64,000 nucleotides of DNA, taken from NCBI GenBank assembly GCA_018064755.1, contig JAGHUP010000006.1, positions 1 to 64,000 of the forward strand, read 5' to 3'. Each line of letters begins with the position of its first letter. The stretch's first letter is position 1. Shown here in pieces: positions 55,921 through 64,000 of this stretch. Below the pieces are notes generated by a model that saw only the letters and a list, made by a program, of their open reading frames with translations, searched no databases and was not told where the DNA came from. This DNA is from Candidatus Crickella equi. GTDB lineage: Bacteria; Bacillota; Clostridia; Peptostreptococcales; Anaerovoracaceae. A program made the position numbers and the translations under genes.

Positions 55921-57288
55921 TTATAGTTTAATAATCTTGTTTGCCAGTTCGGCGTCTTCTTGTGAGTGTGTAATTAGAAGAACGGTTTTGTCCTTGGTTC
56001 CTGATAGCCAGAGGTTCTTAATTACATCAGAACGTGTCTTGGAGTCAAGGCCACGGAATGGTTCATCAGCAATGAGAAGTCCTGCATCATAGAGGAAAGC
56101 TCTTGCCATTGCTACTCTGTAGCTCATGCCACCACTTAACTCGCCTGGCAGTTTGTAGAGTTCGGTGGATAGGCCGACCGCCTTGAGGGTGGATGCAATG
56201 CGAGAGTCATCCGGATTGACTATTGCAAGGTTGTCATAGACATTGAGCCAAGGCAGCAATCTGTCCTCTTGGAACAGATATGATGCGGTCGGCCCCGTTA
56301 CCCTTACAGTGCCGGAATCCGGAGTCTCGAGCCCAGCAATAATTCTTGCTATTGTTGTCTTGCCGCTTCCGCTAGCACCCATAATTGCTGTTACTTTGCC
56401 CGGCTCGAGCGTCATATTGAAATCCTTCAATACGACCTTCTCGCCGAACGACTTGTTAATACCAGTCATCTCTACAGCCGCCGACTCGCTGGCTACATCA
56501 GCCATTTGGCCAGCAGCGCCCGCGCCCTTTGCCACCTTGCTATACTCATATGCATGAGGTCCGAGCAAAGCAACCAATTTCTTAATGAGTCGCTCGAATA
56601 CCACGCTGATGAGAATCAGAACAACTACATAAGCGAAGAGCCTATCCGTAGTCAGATAATACTTGGCATTCATCAGCTCATAGCCAAGTGAAAGCTGAGG
56701 AATGGACAGCACTTCCGCAGTTACTATTGCTTTCCATGACATACCCGCAACAAGACTCATTGCTGAGCGGAAGTGCGGATAGAGCGATGGCATATATACC
56801 CATCTAACAAGTTTGCTTCCTTCAATCTTATATATCTTAGCCATCTCGAGCAACTTAACATCCATGCTATCTAGTCCCGCCAGCAGATTGGTATACACAA
56901 TCGGGAAGCACATTATCCAGCACACGAGAACAGGTACCGAGCCTGCCGACATGAGCAGAATCATATAAATCGCAACTGCCATTATCGGAATTGTCTTAAA
57001 TAGCGAAACTGGGAGGGACAGAACGTCGCGTACCCAGTGCCATTTGTAAGCACAGATTGATAGCAGGGTTCCCGCAATGAGAGCAAGTACCATTGCTGCC
57101 AGGCATCTTCCTATTGTTGCAAGCGCATCCATATAGAATGTGCCGTCTACCAGCAGTGCAGCTAGAGCTCTAACTGTGTCCATTGGGCCTGGCAGCAGCA
57201 GAGTATTGCCCACAATAAGGGCAAGTACTTCCCACAGTACCAGCCAGAACACAGCTATTAATGACCATTTCTTCCAATTATTTTTCAT
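55921..57288 (-). CDS. fused ABC transporter permease-ATPase (SsuC/SsuB-like)
   Basis: 455 aa; N-terminal BPD permease then Walker A GASGSGKTT, LSGGMSYRVAMARA, DEPFRGLD. Confidence 0.9.
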   Translation of the reverse strand: MKNNWKKWSLIAVFWLVLWEVLALIVGNTLLLPGPMDTVRALAALLVDGTFYMDALATIGRCLAAMVLALIAGTLLSICAYKWHWVRDVLSLPVSLFKTIPIMAVAIYMILLMSAGSVPVLVCWIMCFPIVYTNLLAGLDSMDVKLLEMAKIYKIEGSKLVRWVYMPSLYPHFRSAMSLVAGMSWKAIVTAEVLSIPQLSLGYELMNAKYYLTTDRLFAYVVVLILISVVFERLIKKLVALLGPHAYEYSKVAKGAGAAGQMADVASESAAVEMTGINKSFGEKVVLKDFNMTLEPGKVTAIMGASGSGKTTIARIIAGLETPDSGTVRVTGPTASYLFQEDRLLPWLNVYDNLAIVNPDDSRIASTLKAVGLSTELYKLPGELSGGMSYRVAMARAFLYDAGLLIADEPFRGLDSKTRSDVIKNLWLSGTKDKTVLLITHSQEDAELANKIIKL

Positions 57289-57291
57289 ATA

Positions 57292-58251
57292 TTATTTAAT
57301 TCCATAATAGATTTCATCTCCTGGAACTTTACCGCCAACAGCAGTAGGATCCATCTTGAACAATGTATTATAGAAAGGTGTCAGGATGTCCTTAGTCTCC
57401 TCAGCGGAGAGGAATACCAGCAGGTCATCGTCGATAACGGCTTTGCAGATGTCCGGGTCAGGAATGATTCCGGCTTCAACGATTTTGTTAACAACATCAT
57501 CTGACTTTGTTTGAACTGCTGTAACTGAATCCATTACCATCTCGAGGAGATAGTCAACATCTTCAGTTCTCTCATCTACAAAATCTTTCCTTGCAATAAC
57601 GATGCCCATTGGGAGTCTCTCCCCTGTCATCTCGTTCCATGCTGCATCGAGATCAATCGCAGCTCTTATTGCCGGATTCTTACTGATAATAGTTGACTTC
57701 ATTGGTTCAGGCAGAAGTCCGATAGTACCTTCAGTTGCCATTACTTTCTGGGAGACAGCGGCATGGTCCTCGAGCCACTGAACTTTGACATCCTTATTTA
57801 TTTCCAATCCGGCGTCAGCCAAGAGTGCCGCAAGAACATATTCAGGTGTTCCGCCCTTGCCGGATGCAACAACAGTCTTACCATTGAGATCAGCAAGCGA
57901 CTGAACCGTCTGACCATTCTCTACGATGAAGAGTCCGCCGTTCACGATGTCGGCCAAGATGCGCACACCGCCGTTTGTTTTGGCATCGAGCAGTGCTCCC
58001 ATATTAGAAGGTACGCAAGCCATGTCGAGTTCACCAGCAACCAGCTTCTGAACAACATCAGTAGGCGACTGGAATATCTCCATGCTAATCTTCTCGTCGT
58101 CCTGAAGATTAATCAGGCCCATTCCGGTAGGTCCAACCAGTGCGCCAATACGAACTTGGTCACTAAGGTCCTTACCGCCGCAAGCAGTCATTGCAAGCAT
58201 CATGCCCAGTGCGAGCACAATAGCGACCGCTTTCTTAATGTACGATTTCAT
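57292..58251 (-). CDS. ABC transporter substrate-binding lipoprotein (SsuA/NMT1-like)
   Basis: lipobox MTACGGKD; GALVGPTGMGLI; GLFIVENGQTVQSLADLNGKTVVASGKGGTPEYVLAALL. Confidence 0.9.
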   Translation of the reverse strand: MKSYIKKAVAIVLALGMMLAMTACGGKDLSDQVRIGALVGPTGMGLINLQDDEKISMEIFQSPTDVVQKLVAGELDMACVPSNMGALLDAKTNGGVRILADIVNGGLFIVENGQTVQSLADLNGKTVVASGKGGTPEYVLAALLADAGLEINKDVKVQWLEDHAAVSQKVMATEGTIGLLPEPMKSTIISKNPAIRAAIDLDAAWNEMTGERLPMGIVIARKDFVDERTEDVDYLLEMVMDSVTAVQTKSDDVVNKIVEAGIIPDPDICKAVIDDDLLVFLSAEETKDILTPFYNTLFKMDPTAVGGKVPGDEIYYGIK

Positions 58252-58263
58252 TTAATTCCCTCC

Positions 58264-58509
58264 TTACTTCTTAGAATAAACTGTCTTCGTACTAACGCCC
58301 GGCAATGCTCCAAGTTTACCCGAGAGTGCGCTGATGTCATCCATCGGCGCGTCAATTACAACACTGATAACACTAACGTCTTTCTTGTCATACGGAATGC
58401 CCATACGTCCCTTGATGTTCTCGCCAAATTCACCGAGCAGCTGGTTAACAGCTGGTGCAGAATTGCGATCTTCGACGATGATTCCGATTATCGCCAATCT
58501 TGTTTCCAT
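58264..58509 (-). CDS. TM1266-like iron-only hydrogenase system putative regulator
   Basis: 81 aa METRLAIIGIIVEDRNSAPAVNQLLGEFGENIKGRMGIPYDKKDVSVISVVIDAPMDDISALSGKLGALPGVSTKTVYSKK. Confidence 0.85.
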   Translation of the reverse strand: METRLAIIGIIVEDRNSAPAVNQLLGEFGENIKGRMGIPYDKKDVSVISVVIDAPMDDISALSGKLGALPGVSTKTVYSKK

Positions 58510-58526
58510 CAGTTACCTCCTTTCCA

Positions 58527-58636
58527 GTAAAAAAGGTGCGCCTAATGAAAGGCGCACCATAAATAACGGTTAATTAATGCATTTGCCTTTCCCCTCAGTT
58601 AAACCTTCGGGCGTCAGTACAATTTTGTATTAATTA
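58527..58636 (-). promoter_or_regulatory. candidate riboswitch: P1-closed aptamer-like leader plus intrinsic terminator
   Basis: P1 TAATTAATACA/TGCATTAATTA (58626-58636 with 58571-58581) enclosing CTGACGCCCGAAGGTTTAACTGAGGGGAAAGGC, then terminator GGTGCGCC-(8)-GGCGCACC-TTTTTT just upstream of the 58509 start. Confidence 0.55.
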
Positions 58637-58644
58637 TTATACAA

Positions 58645-59457
58645 CTATTTCTGTCTCTTGTAAACAAACCAATATGCAAGTCCTACGGCAGCTCCGCCGA
58701 TGATGTTACCGATTGTAACAGGCAGGAGGTTGGCTGCAAAGAAGTTGCCCCATGTGAGGTTTGCCATATCTGTGCCTGCTGCAACTGCGATGTCCACATA
58801 AGCAGGTACCATCTTAGCAAAGAGTCCAGCTCCAATGTAATACATGTTGGCAACACTATGCTCGAATCCACAGAGGACGAAGAGCATAATTGGCCAGAAA
58901 ATGCCGAGGATCTTGCCGGCAGCGTCCTTAGCTGCCATGCCGAGCCATACGGCGATGCATACGAGGAAGTTACAGAAAATGCCCTTGAGCAGTGCATCGC
59001 CGAAAGTCATTGAGCATTTGCCCACTGCTGTAGCGATAACGCTGCCGGCCATTCCGCCGTCGAATAATGACAGTTGATGGCTGAATACTGCTCCTGCTGC
59101 AACTATCATACCTCCTATGAAGTTACCGAGGTAGACAAGAATCCAATTGCGCAGTACCTGAGGAATTGTTACTTCCTTCTCTGCCAGCGGAATTACCAAA
59201 AGGCAGTTGCCTGTGAAGAGCTCGCTTCCGGCAATTACTACCATGATGAGTCCAGCTGGGAAGATGCAAGCTCCGAGGAATTTACCAACGGAGGCGAGCG
59301 GTACGGATACTGCCGCAGTGGTTGCGCCGAGTCCGGCGAGTCCAATGAACATGCCGGCGAGAACAGCAAGCACGATCATCTTGCTAGTTGTCAGCGCACA
59401 CTTGCCCTTTCCTACATTTATATAATTTTCAGTTATATCTTTTGGTGTGTTTATCAT
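58645..59457 (-). CDS. formate/nitrite transporter family protein (FocA/NirC-like)
   Basis: 270 aa; FLGACIFPAGLIMVVIAGSELFTGN; RNWILVYLGNFIGG. Confidence 0.92.
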   Translation of the reverse strand: MINTPKDITENYINVGKGKCALTTSKMIVLAVLAGMFIGLAGLGATTAAVSVPLASVGKFLGACIFPAGLIMVVIAGSELFTGNCLLVIPLAEKEVTIPQVLRNWILVYLGNFIGGMIVAAGAVFSHQLSLFDGGMAGSVIATAVGKCSMTFGDALLKGIFCNFLVCIAVWLGMAAKDAAGKILGIFWPIMLFVLCGFEHSVANMYYIGAGLFAKMVPAYVDIAVAAGTDMANLTWGNFFAANLLPVTIGNIIGGAAVGLAYWFVYKRQK

Positions 59458-59484
59458 TGTGTTTCCCCTTTAGGCCAAACTTAA

Positions 59485-60777
59485 TTAGCCAAGTATTTTG
59501 TCTCTGATTTCCTGTGGAACCATGCTACCACCTGTTGCCCAGACGATATGTGTAGCATTGTCCATCTTGTCTGTGAGGCCGTGAGCCTCGAGATATTTCT
59601 GTGCTTCACTGCATACGCTAATTCTTGATGGTGCGATGAATGTCGCACATGAACTAGGTTCTATATAAAGACCTTCTGATTTCCAAAGCTTGCGGCAGTA
59701 TGGATTGAGCTTAGCATCCTCTACTGTGAACTCTCCGGACAGAAGAACGTCCATAAATCTACTTACAAGACCGGATGGTCTTCCTACTGCCAGGCCGTCA
59801 GCCTCAGTGATGCCTGTCAGTCCGATATCCTGCACGCAGATATCGCTCATTTTGCCGGTAGCAAGGCCGACAACCATGCATGGGCACTGAGTTGGTTCAA
59901 CGAAGAATACATGAACGTTATCACCATACATCAATTTCTCACCAAATGCAACTCCGCCTGGCGCTCCGCCTACGCCGCAAGGGATGTAAACGAAGAGTGG
60001 ATGGTCAGCGTCAACAACAACGCCCTGTTCCTTGAACTGCTTGTCCATACGGCCTGCTGCTACAGCATAACCGAGGAAGAGTGCGCTGGAATTCTCGTCA
60101 TCAACGAAATATGACTTAGGATCTGCGTCAGACTCCGCACGTCCCTGCTCTACTGCTTTGCCGTAGTCTCCTTCATACTCAATAACAGTAGCGCCGCGGG
60201 ATCTCAGGAGGTCCTTCTTCCACTGCTTGGCATCCATTGACATGTGAACGATGGCATTGTAGCCGAGAGCTGCGGACATAATTCCGATGGACATTCCGAG
60301 GTTGCCTGTGGAGCCAACCTGAATCTTATACTGGCTGAAGAACTCACGAGCTTCAGCAGTTCCGAGCTTGAGATAATCGTCGTCATAGCCCTTCAGAAGT
60401 CCAGCCTCAAGAGCCAGATCCTCAGAGTGCTTGAGCACCTCATAAACGCCGCCACGAGCCTTAACGGATCCGGCAACTTTAAGGTCGCTGTCCCTCTTCA
60501 GGAAGAGCTTGCCAGTCAGAGCGGCACCCTCTTCATTAAGAACAGCCTTCATATTCTTGATCTCAGTCAGTGGAGACTCGATGATACCGTTAGTCTCCTT
60601 AGTCTCTGGGAAGTAGTGCATAATGAGTGGTGCAAAACGCTCGAGTCTTGCCGCGGCATCAGCGACATCCTCAGCATTAAACTCGATTGACTCGAGTGCT
60701 TCCTTCGCAGCTTTCAGATTAGGATTAATCCAAGTGCATTCTTCTGCGTTCTTAAGTTTGTCCAGTACAGTGCTCAT
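59485..60777 (-). CDS. dsdA: D-serine ammonia-lyase
   Basis: PLTEIKNM, GSVKARGGVYEVLKH (PLP Lys), GSTGNLGMSIGI; start at 60777 after AAAGGAGG. Confidence 0.93.
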   Translation of the reverse strand: MSTVLDKLKNAEECTWINPNLKAAKEALESIEFNAEDVADAAARLERFAPLIMHYFPETKETNGIIESPLTEIKNMKAVLNEEGAALTGKLFLKRDSDLKVAGSVKARGGVYEVLKHSEDLALEAGLLKGYDDDYLKLGTAEAREFFSQYKIQVGSTGNLGMSIGIMSAALGYNAIVHMSMDAKQWKKDLLRSRGATVIEYEGDYGKAVEQGRAESDADPKSYFVDDENSSALFLGYAVAAGRMDKQFKEQGVVVDADHPLFVYIPCGVGGAPGGVAFGEKLMYGDNVHVFFVEPTQCPCMVVGLATGKMSDICVQDIGLTGITEADGLAVGRPSGLVSRFMDVLLSGEFTVEDAKLNPYCRKLWKSEGLYIEPSSCATFIAPSRISVCSEAQKYLEAHGLTDKMDNATHIVWATGGSMVPQEIRDKILG

Positions 60778-60790
60778 ACTTGCCTCCTTT

Positions 60791-60842
60791 GTAAAACCGG
60801 ACCGGTCCATAACTGTCGAAATTGTCAGTTTTGGGACAATCC
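60791..60842. repeat. dispersed intergenic repeat family 1, copy C (inverted relative to A)
   Basis: reverse complement GGATTGTCCCAAAACTGACAATTTCGACAGTTATGGACCGGTCCGGTTTTAC. Confidence 0.8.
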
Positions 60843-60846
60843 TCTA

Positions 60847-61296
60847 TTATTCTATTACATCTACCAAATGATCGCCATTATAAATCATTCTAAGATTAAT
60901 TGTTTCATCGCCACGGAGCACACGTTCCAGGAAAACAGCATCGCCTTCCCACATTGGCAGTGACATCAGCTCATCCTTCTTAATCCAGTGGAGCTCACCT
61001 TCATTGCATTCTGGCGGATCAATATAATCGACCTGAGCTGAATACAGATACATATCCTCGTATTCGTAAGCGTCGGAGCGAAACTCTATAACCCCGTAGA
61101 AATGGTAATTGTCTAACTTAATTCCAGTCTCCTCGAACACCTCGCGAACGTTGCAATCATCCGCAGTCTCGCCAGGTTCGAATTTGCCACCAATGCCTAG
61201 CCATTTGCCGGCGTTGTCGTCATTCTTCTTCTTGTTACGATACAGCATTAAGAACGAGCCGTTATTCTCGATGTAGCATAAAGTAGTTCGTTTCAT
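60847..61296 (-). CDS. NUDIX hydrolase (8-oxo-dGTP diphosphatase-like)
   Basis: GGKFEPGETADDCNVREVFEETGI Nudix box. Confidence 0.92.
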   Translation of the reverse strand: MKRTTLCYIENNGSFLMLYRNKKKNDDNAGKWLGIGGKFEPGETADDCNVREVFEETGIKLDNYHFYGVIEFRSDAYEYEDMYLYSAQVDYIDPPECNEGELHWIKKDELMSLPMWEGDAVFLERVLRGDETINLRMIYNGDHLVDVIE

Positions 61297-61778
61297 TAGC
61301 CTTCAACGCGGATTGACTTCATTACCTGGTCAACCAGTGGCTTGTCGTTGAACATGTTGCGCTTGGCGTTAACGATGCGATCAGCCACGTCCATACCCTC
61401 AGTGACTTTGCCAAAAGCAGCATACTGGCCGTCGAGATGTGGTGATGTTGTAGTCATTACGAAGAACTGTGAGCCAGCTGAATCAGGGTCCATAGCTCTT
61501 GCCATTGAGAGAACGCCTCTCTCGTGCTTGAGGTCGTTCTTGAATCCGTTCATTGTGAACTCGCCTGGGATGTTGTGGCCAGGACCACCAGTTCCATTGC
61601 CTTGTGGGCAGCCACCCTGAATCATAAATCCAGGAATTACTCTGTGGAAGATCAGGCCATCGTAGAATCCATCATTAGCCAGCTTCTCAAAGTTTTCAAC
61701 TGTCTTAGGTGCGATTTCAGGATAGAGCTCGCCCTTCATAACGCCGCCATCTTCCATTGTAATAGTGAATATTTTCAT
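61296..61778 (-). CDS. cyclophilin-type peptidyl-prolyl cis-trans isomerase
   Basis: FHRVIPGFMIQGG, SAGSQFFVMT, AFGKVTEGMDVADRI. Confidence 0.94.
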   Translation of the reverse strand: MKIFTITMEDGGVMKGELYPEIAPKTVENFEKLANDGFYDGLIFHRVIPGFMIQGGCPQGNGTGGPGHNIPGEFTMNGFKNDLKHERGVLSMARAMDPDSAGSQFFVMTTTSPHLDGQYAAFGKVTEGMDVADRIVNAKRNMFNDKPLVDQVMKSIRVEG

Positions 61779-61844
61779 AGTTTTTCCCTCCTAGGTGTGT
61801 CCCTTTGTTGCAATCTTGCAATTTAGGTCTGACCCGTTGTTGCA

Positions 61845-64000
61845 TTATTCGATTGATTTAAGTGATTCTGTCATTGAGATCTTGCGTAGCACCGGCTGCA
61901 TCGCGAAATTGACGATGAAGGCGAAGACGAAGGTCAGGAGTACCGAGTAGAGATAGTCCAGATTCGTCACGCGAGCTACGAAGAAGATCATATTGACGTT
62001 AATATTGTCTATAACGAATTGTATTAGCCATCTGCCGAGCGGGATGCCGACGAGAGCGCCGAACGCAGTCAAGAAGATATTCTCCCTGAAGACATAGGAT
62101 GACGTCTCCTTGCGGCGGAATCCGAGGACTTTGATGGTTGCAATTTCGCGGATTCGCTCGGTGATGTTGATATTAGTTAAGTTGTACAGAACGATGAATG
62201 CAAGGAGTCCGGCGCAGAGAATTACTACGTAAATGACTGCGTTCAAGCTCGTCATCATTGAGTCAACTCGTTCTATCATGTCATTGTTCACGACTGTTGC
62301 AGCCGTGTGGTCGTACTTGGCGAGTTGAGCCGCATCCTCGTGGACTGCTGCTGAATCGTCGCCGTGGTCGGTCATAATGTAGGCTGTTTTGATCTCGGCG
62401 GCTTCGCCAAATCCTTGTTCATAAGTCTTGGCGGTCATGTAGACGTTCTCGCCGACGTAGTTATCGAAGATACCGCTGACCGTCGCAGTCATCTTCTTGT
62501 AACCCTTGGTGAAGGTTACTGTATCGCCGACGTTGATGCCGTACTGATGGTTGAGCTTCCTACAGATAACAACCTCACCATCGCCAGGGAATTCGACCTG
62601 CTCACCCTTGTAGTGCAGGCTAATCTGATCCGTGATGTGCTTATCATAGCTCGCAATCAATGTAACCTCACCGCTCTGGCCCGGAACTTTGATGTCCGCA
62701 GTGCCGGAATGAACGAAGAGAATATCACCAGGTGAGTCGACGTGATCCTTAGCGAAATCGATGAACTCAGCCTGCTTGCCAGCCGTCATATCTTTGTTAA
62801 AGATCACCTGATAATCGTACAGAGTGACCTCATCGTATTGGAACTTGGCGACGCCCTTTATTGTGGTGTTGATGCCAAATCCAGCAATTAGAAGCGCGGT
62901 GCAGCCTGCGATGCCGATTACCATCATCAGGAAACGCTTCTTATATCTGAAAACGTTACGGAAAGAGACTTTGTAGAGGAAGCTGATGCGTCGCCACAGA
63001 GGCGTAATGCGCTCCAGCAGAATTCTCTTGCCTGCCTTCGGAGTCTTAGGTCTCATCAGTTGTGCCGGTGATACGCCAAAATCTGCTGCGCAGCTCACCC
63101 AAGTCGCACCCATTGAACACAACAGTGCGACTGCGAGGCACTCGAGGCCGAGGACCCAATTGTATTTGATTGCCGATGCTGTATTGAAGTCATACATCAT
63201 CGTATATGCATGCCAGATAACCTTAGGGAAGACGTTGCAGCCTACGAAAAATCCGATGATGGATCCGAGAGTTGCGGCACTTCCCGAGTAGAACATGTAC
63301 TTGGAAAGTATTGCTCTATTGCTGTAGCCAAGGGCTTTTAAGATGCCCACCTGACCACGCTGGTCTTCCATCATTCTTGTCATGGTTGTCATGCAGACAA
63401 GTGCCGCAACCAGGAAGAAGAATGCCGGGAATATCTTGGCTATATTACTTACTATGTTGGAGTTTTGTTCGAAGGTCGAATATCCTATATTATCCTCTCG
63501 GGAAATCGAATAGGCATCACCCTTCTTCATTGTATCTATCTTGTGTTGGCCATCATCGAGCTTTTCCTTGGCATCGTCGAGAGTGCGCTCGGCCTTGTCC
63601 ATTTTCTTCTTGGCCGAGTTGAGCTGCGCCTTGGAGTTATCTAGCTTTTTCTTAGCCGCAGCAAACTCCGCAGTAGCCTGAGCCTTACCAGCATTAAGTT
63701 CTGCCTGGCTCTTATCTAATTCAGCCTGCATAGCAACAAGCTGTTCCTCTGGAACCACACCAGACTTTCTTGCCTGTTCTAGTTGCTCATAGCCAGCATC
63801 AATCTGTGCTTGTGATGCTGCCAGCTGTGCCTCTGTTGCTTTCTTTTCTTTGTTATATTGTGCAAGTCCATCCTTGTACTTAGCGTAGCCGCTCTTGTAC
63901 TCTTCCTTGCCCTTGTTGAAGTCTTTAACACCCTTATCATAATCGACTTTCTTGTCATCGAGTTTATCTTGGGCTTTGGTCTTCTCCTTGTCTCGTCTTG
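61845..64000 (-). CDS. ABC transporter permease (FtsX/MacB-type, coiled-coil), N-terminus beyond window
   Basis: Frame continues past the track start at 63758 to the window edge; coiled coil then FtsX domains; C-terminal MTESLKSIE. Confidence 0.88.
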   Translation of the reverse strand, partial: RRDKEKTKAQDKLDDKKVDYDKGVKDFNKGKEEYKSGYAKYKDGLAQYNKEKKATEAQLAASQAQIDAGYEQLEQARKSGVVPEEQLVAMQAELDKSQAELNAGKAQATAEFAAAKKKLDNSKAQLNSAKKKMDKAERTLDDAKEKLDDGQHKIDTMKKGDAYSISREDNIGYSTFEQNSNIVSNIAKIFPAFFFLVAALVCMTTMTRMMEDQRGQVGILKALGYSNRAILSKYMFYSGSAATLGSIIGFFVGCNVFPKVIWHAYTMMYDFNTASAIKYNWVLGLECLAVALLCSMGATWVSCAADFGVSPAQLMRPKTPKAGKRILLERITPLWRRISFLYKVSFRNVFRYKKRFLMMVIGIAGCTALLIAGFGINTTIKGVAKFQYDEVTLYDYQVIFNKDMTAGKQAEFIDFAKDHVDSPGDILFVHSGTADIKVPGQSGEVTLIASYDKHITDQISLHYKGEQVEFPGDGEVVICRKLNHQYGINVGDTVTFTKGYKKMTATVSGIFDNYVGENVYMTAKTYEQGFGEAAEIKTAYIMTDHGDDSAAVHEDAAQLAKYDHTAATVVNNDMIERVDSMMTSLNAVIYVVILCAGLLAFIVLYNLTNINITERIREIATIKVLGFRRKETSSYVFRENIFLTAFGALVGIPLGRWLIQFVIDNINVNMIFFVARVTNLDYLYSVLLTFVFAFIVNFAMQPVLRKISMTESLKSIE

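Noticed and set aside
58565-58640. TPP, cobalamin, fluoride, ykkC or other known riboswitch assignment
   Set aside because: Some short words resemble known classes (e.g. CTGAGG, GGGGAAAGGC), but the full consensus of each class I recall is not met; left as unassigned candidate.

Overview
64-kb chromosomal window, most genes on the minus strand, from an anaerobic amino-acid-fermenting Firmicute (Clostridia / Eubacteriales-like). This is inferred from gene content, not from a database search. The left ~21 kb is a Stickland proline / hydroxyproline catabolism region: prdC-prdA-(CBO2463-like)-prdB-prdD-prdE, a TetR regulator, proline racemase, and a HypD-type glycyl radical hydroxyproline dehydratase with its activase. 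Several transporters sit among these genes. The middle is housekeeping: pfkA, fbp, murA, ricT, tmk, gltX, glmM, nagB, cdaR, cdaA, LCP protein, hpf, comFC, recD2, yhaM, nadE. The right part holds ABC transporters, mltG, FocA-like, D-serine dehydratase, cyclophilin and an FtsX-like permease. Main observations: (1) two selenoprotein genes that the ORF track splits or truncates at in-frame TGA. One is prdB. The other is an unlisted 237-aa protein with a Sec-Cys motif (13800..14513), sitting between a CPA2 antiporter and the proline racemase. (2) A structured leader plus intrinsic terminator (riboswitch candidate) upstream of a TM1266-like / SsuA-like ABC transporter operon. (3) A 6S-like ncRNA candidate between comFC and hpf. 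(4) A symmetric four-copy TTTTGTCGCTATA repeat element with 62-bp spacing. (5) Two dispersed palindromic intergenic repeat families. (6) PrdD/PrdE as a split copy of PrdA, divided at the pyruvoyl-cleavage position. (7) Unlisted small membrane ORFs. No rRNA, CRISPR array, prophage or intact transposase was seen.
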